Positions 9,351-17,783 of a stretch of 64,000 nucleotides of DNA are shown here, one piece after another. The position numbers and the translations under genes are program-made. The stretch covers positions 8,707 through 72,706 of the forward strand of contig JAWXCE010000041.1 in NCBI GenBank assembly GCA_034440495.1. Reading direction: 5' to 3'. Under the pieces are notes generated by a model that saw only the letters and a list, made by a program, of their open reading frames with translations, was not told where the DNA came from and searched no databases. The number at the start of each line of letters is the position of its first letter. Within the stretch, counting starts at the first letter, position 1. This DNA comes from JAWXCE01 sp034440495. GTDB taxonomy: Bacteria; Pseudomonadota; Alphaproteobacteria; Rhizobiales; Rhodomicrobiaceae.

Positions 9351-10130
9351 ATGGCCGCTCGTCGCCCCATGGTCGTCGGAAACTGGAAGATGAACGGGTT
9401 AAGGACGCACATCGCAGAATTCTCGGCGATGTGCGAATGGTCGAAAGTGCAAGGCGATAACGGCGCGGAGTTAGTGATCTGCCCGCCCGCTACACTTCTC
9501 ATCCAGTGCGCATCAATAGCCTCTGTCGGTGAGGTAATGTTAGGAACGCAAAATTGCAGCGCGCATAAGTCTGGAGCGTTCACTGGCGAATTGTCGGCTG
9601 AAATGCTGGTCGATGCGGGCGCTCGCGCCGTCATTCTCGGACACTCGGAACGGCGGGAAGGGCATGGCGAGCGCGACTCCGACGTCAGAGCCAAATGCCA
9701 TGTCGCCCAATCCGCAGGGCTATGCGCTATTATCTGCGTCGGGGAAACGGCGGGCGAACGCCGTCTCGGTCTGACGCTTGAGGTGATTGGCCGACAACTG
9801 CGCGGCTCGACGCCCGAGGACGCCAGCGCGGCCAACACGGTCATCGCCTATGAACCTGTATGGGCAATTGGCGCCGGAGTTACGCCGGATGCTGCGCAAA
9901 TCAACGCTGTTCACGCCTTTATTCGTTCGCAACTTGAAACGATAATAGGCGCGCAACAGGCACACGCTACTCGCATACTTTATGGCGGATCGGTGCGGCC
10001 CTCGAACGCCGCCGAGATTTTCCGCATTACCGACGTGGATGGCGGGCTTATTGGCGGCGCGAGTTTAAAGGCCAGCGATTTCACTGCGATCGCCGCGACT
10101 TATCTGCATCCAGCCGTCAACAACGTTTAA
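9351..10130 (+). CDS. tpiA: Triose-phosphate isomerase
   Basis: TpiA interconverts dihydroxyacetone phosphate and glyceraldehyde 3-phosphate. The 259-residue TIM barrel shows GNWKMNG with Lys13, the catalytic histidine in GHSERRE, the catalytic glutamate in AYEPVWAIG, and the phosphate loop YGGSV. The ATG at 9351 is preceded by GAGG at a good distance; an ATG 15 bases earlier has no recognisable ribosome-binding site. It is divergent from the PpiD-like gene. Confidence 0.95.
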   Translation: MAARRPMVVGNWKMNGLRTHIAEFSAMCEWSKVQGDNGAELVICPPATLLIQCASIASVGEVMLGTQNCSAHKSGAFTGELSAEMLVDAGARAVILGHSERREGHGERDSDVRAKCHVAQSAGLCAIICVGETAGERRLGLTLEVIGRQLRGSTPEDASAANTVIAYEPVWAIGAGVTPDAAQINAVHAFIRSQLETIIGAQQAHATRILYGGSVRPSNAAEIFRITDVDGGLIGGASLKASDFTAIAATYLHPAVNNV

Positions 10131-10199
10131 TTGCGCCCGGCAAATGGCTGGCTTTTTGGGAATGGCGCCGTTAGTTTTGCGGTATCGAGGGATTAGTTG

Positions 10200-10706
10200 A
10201 TGATAATCGCACCTTTTAAGGGCTTGCTCATAACCGCTTTTATCGTGCCGGCAGTGTTCCTGCCGGTGAACGCGGTGCGTGGTAATCCGCTAGACGGCAA
10301 ATCTTGCGAAGAACTAGGCGTGGAGCAGGACGCGCTAAAAGCGCTCGGTGTAGAGGGCGACATGGCCAAGGGCCACGAATGGGCGCGCGCGAATTTGGCC
10401 CAGAACGACCTCAACATGCTACGCCGCTTCATTGAAATTAGCGAACGGGTGAAATTTCGCTGCGCGGGCGTCACGAAGGCGAAAATGGAGGTGAAGTTGA
10501 GTGCCCAGGGCCAGGCCGTCCAAGCGGGCGCTTTAAGTCCTCCGCCGCCATTGCCCCAGAAACGTAACATCCAAGCTCAAAGTCCCAAGCCTGCCACAGC
10601 TTCCGCATTCCCGGGGCTTACAAAACCCGTTCCGGCGGCGCCGTCAACGCGAATAAAAACGCAGCCGCAGAAACCATCCGCTCCGCAAAAAGCTGGCGAG
10701 AGTTGA
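10200..10706 (+). CDS. Uncharacterised exported protein, proline-rich C-terminus
   Basis: I do not recognise a family. The 168-residue product has an N-terminal hydrophobic segment (about 6-25) consistent with a signal peptide or anchor, a charged helical middle with two cysteines (SCEELG and VKFRC) that could form a disulphide in the periplasm, and a low-complexity C-terminal third rich in Pro, Lys and Gln. CGAGGGA lies upstream of the ATG at 10200, which supports translation. It sits between tpiA and secG on the same strand. Its job is unknown. Confidence 0.6.
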   Translation: MIIAPFKGLLITAFIVPAVFLPVNAVRGNPLDGKSCEELGVEQDALKALGVEGDMAKGHEWARANLAQNDLNMLRRFIEISERVKFRCAGVTKAKMEVKLSAQGQAVQAGALSPPPPLPQKRNIQAQSPKPATASAFPGLTKPVPAAPSTRIKTQPQKPSAPQKAGES

Positions 10707-10809
10707 TCCCTTCCGCCGTTTACGCTAGAGATACAAGAAATTGTAATGCATTGGCGTTTTTTCGCCGTTATAGCCGCCTCCTTATGCGGCCATCTTTAGG
10801 ATTTCGAAC

Positions 10810-11205
10810 ATGACGACAGTGGTTCTCATCATTCATTTGATGATCGCGGCGGCGCTTGTCGCCGTCATTCTCTTTCAGCGCTCCGAGGGCGGGGCGTTGG
10901 GCATTGGCGGGGGTGGCGGCGGCTTTATGTCCGGACGCGGCGCCGCGAACCTGTTAACGCGAACCACATCGATTCTGGGCGCCGCGTTTTTCGCAACCAG
11001 TATTATTCTCACCATCCTTGCAAACCGCGCCGTCGCGCCCGGTTCTATTCTGGATGGCGCTGGAACGACGGCGCCGACTCAACCAGGCCAGACGCAGCCC
11101 GCGCCGGGAACGCCAGCGCCATCGACGGGGCAGGGTATTCTGGACAAGCTGAGGCCGTCTGCTCCAGCGGGACCACAGGGAACGCAGGTTCCGCAGTCTC
11201 AATAA
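10810..11205 (+). CDS. secG: Preprotein translocase subunit SecG
   Basis: SecG is the small auxiliary subunit of the SecYEG translocon. The 131-residue protein has two transmembrane helices (about 3-20 and 53-73) separated by the glycine-rich loop typical of SecG (FQRSEGGALGIGGGGGG, then FMSGRGAANLLTRTTSILG). A Pro/Gln/Thr-rich C-terminal tail of about 50 residues is a common alphaproteobacterial extension. The tpiA-secG-pyrG order is conserved. A strong terminator follows. Confidence 0.93.
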   Translation: MTTVVLIIHLMIAAALVAVILFQRSEGGALGIGGGGGGFMSGRGAANLLTRTTSILGAAFFATSIILTILANRAVAPGSILDGAGTTAPTQPGQTQPAPGTPAPSTGQGILDKLRPSAPAGPQGTQVPQSQ

Positions 11206-11242
11206 CGTCTTTTTCCATCCGATCATTTAAATTCAGTGGACT

Positions 11243-11275
11243 ACGGCCTGAACCTCCTTGGGTTTGGGCCGTTTT
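11243..11275 (+). terminator. Rho-independent terminator after secG
   Basis: A 12-bp stem (11243-11254 with 11261-11272, two G-T wobbles) closes a 6-base loop and runs into a T tract. It lies 38 bp after secG and just before pyrG, so pyrG either needs its own promoter or depends on read-through. Confidence 0.8.
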
Positions 11276-11305
11276 TCTGTATTCTGCAGGCCCATGGCGT
11301 CATCG

Positions 11306-12931
11306 ATGACACGATACATCTTTATAACTGGCGGTGTGGTCTCCTCTCTCGGCAAGGGGCTTGCTTCGGCGGCCCTCGGCGCACTGTTGCAGGCGCGGGG
11401 ATTTAGTGTGCGCCTGCGCAAGCTTGACCCCTACCTGAATGTCGATCCAGGCACGATGTCGCCCTATCAGCACGGCGAGGTATTCGTCACCGATGATGGC
11501 GCGGAAACCGACCTCGATCTGGGGCATTACGAGCGCTTCACCGGCGTATCGGCGACACGCGGCGACAACGTCACCACGGGCAAAATCTATCAGGATATTC
11601 TAGCTCGCGAACGGCGCGGTGAATATTTGGGCGGCACCGTGCAGGTCATTCCGCATGTGACCAACGCCATCAAGGAGTTCGTCCTTGCGTGCAACGAGGA
11701 CGTGGATTTTGTGCTGGTCGAAATCGGCGGCACTGTCGGCGATATTGAGGGGCTGCCATTTTTCGAGGCCATTCGCCAGCTCGGCAATCAATTGCCGCGT
11801 AACACCGCGATTTATATTCATCTTACATTGCTGCCGTTTATTCCGGCGGCGGGCGAGTTGAAAACCAAGCCGACCCAGCATTCGGTGAAGGAACTGCGCT
11901 CCATTGGCATCCAGCCGGACATCCTGTTGTGCCGCTGCGACCGACCCGTGCCGCGCGATGAACGGGCCAAAATTGCGCTATTCTGCAATGTGCGCGAAAC
12001 CGCCGTCATCCAGGCGCTCGATGTCCCGAATATTTATGATGTGCCCGCCGCCTATCACCGCGAAGGACTGGACCGCGAGGTGCTGGAAGCGTTCGGCATT
12101 TATGCGCCGCCTCCTAAACTTGACCGGTGGACGGACATATCGGAGCGCATCGCCGAGCCGGATGGCGAAGTGACTGTCGCCGTCGTGGGTAAATACACAG
12201 GCATGAAGGATGCTTATAAGTCGCTGATCGAAGCGCTTGTGCATGGCGGCATCGCCAACCGGGTGCGTGTCAATATCGCCTGGGTGAACTCCGAGCATCT
12301 GGAGAACGCCGACCCCGCCCCGCATTTCCAGAACGCCCACGCCATTCTCGTGCCCGGCGGCTTCGGCGAGCGCGGCACCGAGGGCAAGATAGAGGCGGCG
12401 CGTTATGCGCGGGTAAAAAACGTGCCGTATTTCGGCATTTGCTTCGGCATGCAGATGGCGGTGATAGAAGCGGCGCGGCACATGGCGGGCATCAACGGCG
12501 CCTCATCGTCTGAGTTCGGAGAGGCGAAAGACCCGGTGGTTGGCTTGATGCGCGAGTGGATGAACGGCGCTGGCGTTGAGCGGCGGGAAACGAATGGCGA
12601 CCTCGGCGGCACCATGCGTCTTGGCGCCTACGAGGCCAACTTGGCGCCTGGTAGCCATGTAGCGAAAATCTACGGCTCTGCGCGCATCTCGGAGCGCCAT
12701 CGCCACCGTTACGAAGTCAACATGACCTACCGCGAGCAGCTTGAGCAGGCGGGCCTGCGCTTCTCCGGCATCTCCCCCGATGGCTTGCTTCCGGAAATCG
12801 TCGAAATCCCCGACCACCCGTGGTTCATCGGCGTACAGTTCCACCCCGAGCTGAAATCCCGCCCCTTCGACCCGCACCCCCTCTTCGCCAGCTTCATCGA
12901 AGCAGCGGTGGAGCATAGCCGACTGGTTTAG
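11306..12931 (+). CDS. pyrG: CTP synthase
   Basis: CTP synthase aminates UTP to CTP with glutamine. At 541 residues it has the full two-domain layout: an N-terminal synthase domain beginning TRYIFITGGVVSSLGKG (P-loop) and a C-terminal class I glutamine amidotransferase domain with the nucleophile elbow GICFGMQMA and GVQFHPELKS. I placed the start at 11306 by similarity; an in-frame ATG at 11294 is also possible and neither has a clear Shine-Dalgarno. The terminator hairpin at 11243-11275 sits in its leader. Confidence 0.95.
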   Translation: MTRYIFITGGVVSSLGKGLASAALGALLQARGFSVRLRKLDPYLNVDPGTMSPYQHGEVFVTDDGAETDLDLGHYERFTGVSATRGDNVTTGKIYQDILARERRGEYLGGTVQVIPHVTNAIKEFVLACNEDVDFVLVEIGGTVGDIEGLPFFEAIRQLGNQLPRNTAIYIHLTLLPFIPAAGELKTKPTQHSVKELRSIGIQPDILLCRCDRPVPRDERAKIALFCNVRETAVIQALDVPNIYDVPAAYHREGLDREVLEAFGIYAPPPKLDRWTDISERIAEPDGEVTVAVVGKYTGMKDAYKSLIEALVHGGIANRVRVNIAWVNSEHLENADPAPHFQNAHAILVPGGFGERGTEGKIEAARYARVKNVPYFGICFGMQMAVIEAARHMAGINGASSSEFGEAKDPVVGLMREWMNGAGVERRETNGDLGGTMRLGAYEANLAPGSHVAKIYGSARISERHRHRYEVNMTYREQLEQAGLRFSGISPDGLLPEIVEIPDHPWFIGVQFHPELKSRPFDPHPLFASFIEAAVEHSRLV

Positions 12932-13008
12932 CTGGAAAGGTAATATCTTAAAAAGAGATGAACTGATCTATAGATAAAACCAGTTCAGCTTCTGCAATTA
13001 CACTGGGT

Positions 13009-13419
13009 TTACGCGACTGCTAACTTGCTTCGTATATAGCGATGTTCCTGAGTTTTGCCGCCAAAGCCGTAGGCATCTCCATTAACTTCGTTGACATACA
13101 CATAACTTTCCTCACGCACTTCGCCCAGCAACTCACTCATTTCTTTGTAGATAGTCGCCACAAAAGCGGCCTTTTCGTCTTTTGTGTTAGTGCCGACCGT
13201 CACTCGGATATCGAGCCAGAAGCTTGATTTGCCATGAGCTGGCAAGGCCGGCCCAGCGATAAACCAATGCGCTGGGTTGACGCTTTCAACCACCACCGCC
13301 GTCAGGTTTCTCGGTTTTCTGAGAATCTCTGTCGACGCATTGGTGGCTATGACGGCGATGTGCGTCTCCAGATTCGGAATTGGGTTTAGCGCGGCGACTT
13401 TAACGGCAATGATAGGCAT
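13009..13419 (-). CDS. Tautomerase superfamily protein (Pro-1)
   Basis: The 136-residue product starts MPIIAVKVAALNP, so removal of Met would expose an N-terminal proline, the catalytic base of the 4-oxalocrotonate tautomerase/MIF superfamily. Length is that of the two-motif (fused beta-alpha-beta) members, not of the short 4-OT subunits. AGGGGA precedes the ATG at 13419; a longer reading frame exists but would bury the proline. It is divergent from a LysR regulator, so it is probably that regulator's target. Substrate unknown. Confidence 0.75.
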   Translation of the reverse strand: MPIIAVKVAALNPIPNLETHIAVIATNASTEILRKPRNLTAVVVESVNPAHWFIAGPALPAHGKSSFWLDIRVTVGTNTKDEKAAFVATIYKEMSELLGEVREESYVYVNEVNGDAYGFGGKTQEHRYIRSKLAVA

Positions 13420-13481
13420 CTCGAAATTCCCCTGGATTGATAAGCCAATATAAGCCGAGCTTAGCCATAACCAAAACGAAT

Positions 13482-13499
13482 ATTTGATATACCAGAAAT
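13482..13499. promoter_or_regulatory. Candidate LysR-type operator in divergent gap
   Basis: The dyad ATTT-N10-AAAT contains the T-N11-A spacing typical of LysR-type binding sites. It lies in the short gap between the tautomerase and LysR starts. The match is loose in AT-rich DNA, so this is only a candidate. Confidence 0.3.
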
Positions 13500-13517
13500 T
13501 TATGATACTCATCAAGT

Positions 13518-14366
13518 ATGCTCGATCTTGATATTGGTCTATTGCGAACTTTCACTGTCGTCGCCAAACTCAACAGCTTTACGGCTGCGGGCGAACTTCT
13601 CGGCGCGACGCAATCCGCCGTTAGCCTGCGGATTGCCAAACTAGAGGACTTGGCGCAAAAAAAATTGCTCGCGAGAACGCCGCGATCGGTTGTTCTAACT
13701 CCGGACGGTGTCAAGTTTTTACATTTTGCCGAGGCGACACTTGCCGCGCATGATGCAGCCGTCGCTAGTTTGCAGAACGACCTTCAGCTTATGGTCATTC
13801 GCTTTGCAATTAGCGACCATGCCGTTGGCGCCAATCTCATGTCGGCGTTGACCAGCCTAAAAACATCCATTTTTGGGATTGCGCCGGATGTTATGGTTGG
13901 ATCATCGAGCGACATGCGAGGCTACTATGACGCTGGAGAGGCGGATGTCGCCATCGTCGGGCAGGACGGCGACAAGCACAAAGGCAGTATTCTGTTCCGC
14001 GATCCGCTCGTTTGGGCAAAATCGCCCAATCTCGATTGGCAGCCGGACAAGCCAGTTCCACTGATCGCACTGCGCGGATCATGCGGCGTAAAGGCCGCTG
14101 CGGTGAAGGTTTTGGATGAAGCTCGTTTGCCATGGCGTTTTGCGTTCCTTGGCGGATCGGTGTCGGCTTTAAGGGCGGCAGTCGATGCAGGCTTGGGCAT
14201 TGGCGCGTTTGGTCAGAGACAGGTCTCGCCCGCGCGCCGGATCGGCAGAGACGCCGGTCTTCCTGAATTGCCAATCGATACCATTATTCTTTACAGCAGG
14301 TTATCGCGGCGGGTAACGGATATCATCGGAGCGGCGTTTAAAGCACCCGGGGTAACGCTCGACTAG
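13518..14366 (+). CDS. LysR-family transcriptional regulator
   Basis: A 282-residue LysR-type regulator. The N-terminal winged helix-turn-helix covers about 5-65 (LLRTFTVVAKLNSFTAAGEL, then TQSAVSLRIAKLED), followed by the linker helix and a substrate-binding domain. The divergent tautomerase gene with a 98-bp shared gap is the most likely target. Effector unknown. Length is slightly under the usual 290-310 residues. Confidence 0.88.
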   Translation: MLDLDIGLLRTFTVVAKLNSFTAAGELLGATQSAVSLRIAKLEDLAQKKLLARTPRSVVLTPDGVKFLHFAEATLAAHDAAVASLQNDLQLMVIRFAISDHAVGANLMSALTSLKTSIFGIAPDVMVGSSSDMRGYYDAGEADVAIVGQDGDKHKGSILFRDPLVWAKSPNLDWQPDKPVPLIALRGSCGVKAAAVKVLDEARLPWRFAFLGGSVSALRAAVDAGLGIGAFGQRQVSPARRIGRDAGLPELPIDTIILYSRLSRRVTDIIGAAFKAPGVTLD

Positions 14367-14396
14367 TTTATTTTTCGTTCGATGACTATAGAATCT

Positions 14397-15923
14397 TCAT
14401 GAGCTGCCGGGATTAACATCTGAATAATTCTTTACGCTGGCGTCACTAAAACTGCCGCGCTTCATCATGATGACTATGATTGAAAGACTGGCGCTAATCG
14501 CGATGTTGATGGTAAGGGCATAGAGACCGGCATAAACGCTCACCGAGCCGAGGGGGACAATGGGCGTCAGCGCTGGCCCCCAGACAAGGTATGTGCCGCT
14601 CGCCAGACCCGCGATCAGCCCGGCGAGCAGGGCCCAGCCGCTAAACAGCCGCGTGAACAGGCCGAAAATGATGGCCGGGAATATCTGGATCATCCACACG
14701 CCGCCGAGCAATTGCAGGTCGATGGCAAATTTCGTCGGCATCAGCAGGATGACGGCCAGCGCGCCGACTTTCACCACCACCGAAACGACTTTGGCGATGA
14801 ATGCTTCCTCCGCCCCCTCCAGCGATGGATTGACAAACGGTTTCCACACATTGCGCGTGAAGGTGTTGGCCGCGCCAATCGACATGATGGCGGCCGGCAC
14901 CAGCGCGCCAATGGCTATAGCGGCGAAGGCAAAGCCGGAAAACCAGTCGGGGAAGAATTTCAGGAAGAGCTGCGGCACTACATCCTGCGGGTTGGACAGT
15001 TTCAGCCCTGCCGCATGGCCCATCAGGCCGAGCAGCGCGATCATCGCGAGTACGATTGAATAGGCGGGGAGGGCGATGGCGTTGCGGCGGATCGCGCCCG
15101 GCCCGGACGCCGCTAGGATGCCGGTCAGCGAGTGCGGATAGAGGAACAGCGCCATGGCCGAACCCACCGCCAGCGTGATGTAGGGCCAGATCTGCGCCTC
15201 TTTCAGCAGCAGCCCCGTATTGCCGCCCTTGGCCTCAAACGCCGCGCCCGCGCTATCGAAAATCGCGCCGTAGCCGCCCAGCTTGATGGGGATGACGATC
15301 ACCGCCGCGATGACGAAAATATAAATCATGATGTCTTTTACAAAGGCGATCATGGCAGGCGCGCGCAGGCCGCTGCGATAGGTGTAAACCGCAAGGATAA
15401 TGAACGCGATAGTTAGCGGCGCATGTGCCCATATGCCCTCACCGCGAAACCCCATCGCCTCGATCACCTTCTCCATGCCGACCAGTTGCAGCGCAATATA
15501 CGGCATGGTCGCGACAAGCCCGGTGATGGCCACGGCAAGCGCAAGCCAGCGGTTGCCAAAATGCCCGAGCACAAAATCGCCCGCCGTCAGGTATTCCCGC
15601 TCGCGGCAGACGCTCCACAGCTTCGGAAAAACGGCGAACAGCAGGGGATAAATCAGGATTGTGTAGGGGATAGCGAAAAAGCCGAACGCGCCGACGGCGT
15701 AAACCAGAGCGGGAACGGCGATGACGGTGTACGCCGTGTAAAGATCGCCGCCGAGCAGGAACCACGTCACCCACGGGCCAAAGCGCCGCCCGCCCAGTCC
15801 CCATTCATGCAACTGGTTGAGATCGCCCGCCTTCCACCGCGAAGCCACAAAGCCGAGCACCGTGACCAGCGCGAAGAAAGCGATGAAAACGCTGGCGGCT
15901 TCCCAGTTGAGATTATCGATCAT
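14397..15923 (-). CDS. Sodium:solute symporter, MctP-like (monocarboxylate) permease
   Basis: A 508-residue member of the sodium:solute symporter (SSS) family with about 13 transmembrane helices. The first 100 residues (GLGGRRFGPWVTWFLLGGD, LYTAYTVIAVPALVYAVGA) resemble the rhizobial monocarboxylate permease MctP, so lactate, pyruvate or short-chain acids are plausible substrates; this is inferred by resemblance only. Its start overlaps by four bases (ATGA) the stop of a tiny DUF3311 gene, a partner commonly found with this branch of SSS transporters. Confidence 0.85.
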   Translation of the reverse strand: MIDNLNWEAASVFIAFFALVTVLGFVASRWKAGDLNQLHEWGLGGRRFGPWVTWFLLGGDLYTAYTVIAVPALVYAVGAFGFFAIPYTILIYPLLFAVFPKLWSVCREREYLTAGDFVLGHFGNRWLALAVAITGLVATMPYIALQLVGMEKVIEAMGFRGEGIWAHAPLTIAFIILAVYTYRSGLRAPAMIAFVKDIMIYIFVIAAVIVIPIKLGGYGAIFDSAGAAFEAKGGNTGLLLKEAQIWPYITLAVGSAMALFLYPHSLTGILAASGPGAIRRNAIALPAYSIVLAMIALLGLMGHAAGLKLSNPQDVVPQLFLKFFPDWFSGFAFAAIAIGALVPAAIMSIGAANTFTRNVWKPFVNPSLEGAEEAFIAKVVSVVVKVGALAVILLMPTKFAIDLQLLGGVWMIQIFPAIIFGLFTRLFSGWALLAGLIAGLASGTYLVWGPALTPIVPLGSVSVYAGLYALTINIAISASLSIIVIMMKRGSFSDASVKNYSDVNPGSS

Positions 15924-16093
15924 CGCCGCTCCAGCAGATACACGGCGAGAATGAAGAGCGCGGAGATTGGGATGAGCAGAATTTGCGACCAGAAGAAAAA
16001 TGGAAAGCCAAAAAGCTGGGGTTCGAGGCTGTTATAACCCCACACGCAAAGCGCCAGCAGGCATGGCGTCAATAAAAGCGCAGCCCTCAACAT
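15920..16093 (-). CDS. DUF3311 small membrane protein
   Basis: A 57-residue protein with two hydrophobic segments (about 3-19 and 31-54) and the sequence LFGFPFFFWSQILL between them, the pattern of DUF3311 proteins encoded just ahead of SSS transporters. GGAGAG sits six to eight bases before the ATG at 16093 and the TGA overlaps the symporter ATG, so the pair is translationally coupled. It is probably an accessory subunit of the symporter; biochemical function is not known. Confidence 0.85.
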   Translation of the reverse strand: MLRAALLLTPCLLALCVWGYNSLEPQLFGFPFFFWSQILLIPISALFILAVYLLERR

Positions 16094-16181
16094 TCGCTCT
16101 CCGTCATGTCTGTTCCCGCGCTATATGTTCTATTCTCGTTGCGCGTCCTGCCGCGCAACCATTGTCGTTTCCGGCATCATT

Positions 16182-16262
16182 GTCATTCCCGCGCATGCGG
16201 GAATCCAGTCTTTTCTTACCCTTGTGATTGTTTCACTGGATTCCCGCTTTCGCGGGAATGAC
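16182..16262. repeat. Palindromic dispersed repeat pair (GTCATTCCCGC type)
   Basis: Two units face each other: GTCATTCCCGCG...GCGGGAATCCAG and CTGGATTCCCGC...GCGGGAATGAC, each itself a small hairpin and together an 81-bp imperfect palindrome. This motif is a well-known REP-like intergenic repeat in many proteobacteria. It lies in the divergent gap between the DUF3311 gene and kdsA. I saw no second copy in the window. Confidence 0.8.
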
Positions 16263-16335
16263 GTAGGAGTGCTGGAGCGGTTTGAGTTTGGCGCGGAAAT
16301 AAGATAGCCAAGAGATCAAAGAGGAGCGCCTTGCC

Positions 16336-17196
16336 ATGCAGCCAAATTCAACCGTAACAGTCGGGCCGGTTACCATCTCGAACGCCGCGCGCCTCGCAGT
16401 GTTCGCCGGGCCATGCCAGATGGAGAGCCGCGAGCATGCTTTGGAGATGGCGGCGGCGTTAAAGGATATCGCGGATCGGTTGAAGTTTGGCCTGATATAC
16501 AAAACCTCGTTCGACAAGGCCAACCGCACGAGCGGCGGATCGGCGCGCGGCATGGGGCTAGCGGCCGCGTTACCCGTGTTCGCTGAAATCCGCGAGCGGT
16601 TCGGCCTGCCTGTCGTCACCGATGTGCATGATGCAGCGCAGTGCGCGCCTGTCGCGGAGGTTGTGGACGTGCTCCAGATCCCGGCGTTTCTATGTCGCCA
16701 GACCGATTTACTCACCGCCGCCGCGAAAACAGGCCGTGTCGTGAAGGTGAAAAAGGGGCAGTTTCTAGCGCCGTGGGACATGAAAAACGTGGTCGCCAAA
16801 ATCACCGGCGCGGGCAATCCGAACGTACTGCTCACCGAGCGAGGCGCGAGCTTCGGATATAACACGCTGGTGTCAGATATGCGCTCGCTTCCGATCATGG
16901 CCGAAATCGGCTGTCCGGTGATTTTTGATGCTACGCATTCGGTGCAGCAGCCGGGTGGGCAGGGCACATCGTCCGGCGGCGACCGGCGCTTCGTCCCCGT
17001 GCTGGCGCGCGCGGCGGTCGCCGTGGGCGTGGCTGGGGTTTTCATCGAGACGCATGAAAACCCGGACGCCGCGCCATCGGACGGCCCCAACATGGTGCCG
17101 CTGAAAGAATTCGAGGCTTTGCTAGCTCAACTTTTGGCCATCGACGAACTCGTTAAAGCGCGCGCCGCGGAGGAGGTTAACAATGGTGTCCCTTGA
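16336..17196 (+). CDS. kdsA: 3-deoxy-8-phosphooctulonate (KDO-8-P) synthase
   Basis: KdsA condenses phosphoenolpyruvate with arabinose 5-phosphate to KDO-8-P for the LPS inner core. The 286-residue barrel contains AGPCQMES (Cys27), KTSFDKANRTS and DATHSVQQPGG. The cysteine in AGPC is the metal ligand of the metal-dependent class, so this enzyme is probably of that class. GAGGAG precedes the ATG. In many bacteria eno follows kdsA; here a broken acetyltransferase overlaps its end by 14 bp. Confidence 0.94.
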   Translation: MQPNSTVTVGPVTISNAARLAVFAGPCQMESREHALEMAAALKDIADRLKFGLIYKTSFDKANRTSGGSARGMGLAAALPVFAEIRERFGLPVVTDVHDAAQCAPVAEVVDVLQIPAFLCRQTDLLTAAAKTGRVVKVKKGQFLAPWDMKNVVAKITGAGNPNVLLTERGASFGYNTLVSDMRSLPIMAEIGCPVIFDATHSVQQPGGQGTSSGGDRRFVPVLARAAVAVGVAGVFIETHENPDAAPSDGPNMVPLKEFEALLAQLLAIDELVKARAAEEVNNGVP

Positions 17197-17781
17197 GCCG
17201 CCGTTTCGTCGCGCAAGACTTGATGATGCGCCCGAACTCGCCGATCTAGTAAATTTTGCGGGCGAAGGAATGCCGCTTTACCTCTGGGGCAAAATGGCCA
17301 TGCCGGGCGAAACCGCTTGGGATGTTGGCCGCCGACGAGCCGCCCGCGACGACGGCGGGTTTTCCTGGCGCAACGCCTATGTCGCGGACATTGGCGGCAA
17401 TGCAGTGGCGTGCCTGATCGGCTATGGTATCCCTGACACGCCCGAGCCAATCGCCGCAGACACGCCGCCGATGTTCGTCCCCTTGATGGAACTTGAAAGC
17501 TTAGCGCCCGGAACGTGGTACGTAAATGTTCTGGCGGCATATCCGGAGCATCGCGGGCGTGGCATTGGGAACGGCTGCTCGGTCTTGCTGAAACTCTCGC
17601 CATGGACGACGGCAAACGTGGCTTAAGTGTTATTATGTCCAACACCAACGCAGTTGCCCGTCGACTATATGAGCGCTGCGGTTATATCGAAATTGCGATC
17701 CGGCCCATGATTAAAGAGGAGTGGCGGAGTAAAAGCTTCAACTGGATTCTGCTAACCAAACAGTTGAAAACCGATGTCTAA
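17183..17781 (+). pseudogene. GNAT acetyltransferase, frameshifted
   Basis: The first frame (17183-17626) encodes an acetyltransferase N-terminus to the acetyl-CoA loop (YVNVLAAYPEHRGRGIG), then turns into an unrelated tail. The family's C-terminal part (GLSVIMSNTNAVARRLYERC, then GYIEIAIRPM) continues in another frame to 17781. Adding one G to the GGG at 17567-17569 would join them into one protein of about 199 residues. GGAGGAGG precedes the ATG, and the gene overlaps kdsA by 14 bp. It is either a real frameshift or a homopolymer sequencing error. The layout resembles the acetyltransferase next to lpd at 62.0-62.7 kb. Confidence 0.82.
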
Positions 17782-17783
17782 AC

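Noticed and set aside
10753..10790. Two short hairpins in the leader of secG
   Set aside because: Stems of 4-5 bp; no known secG riboswitch or leader is recognised.
12959..12987. Inverted repeat TGAACTG...CAGTTCA between pyrG and the tautomerase gene
   Set aside because: Stem of only 7 bp with a 15-base loop and no T run on either strand; not convincing as terminator.
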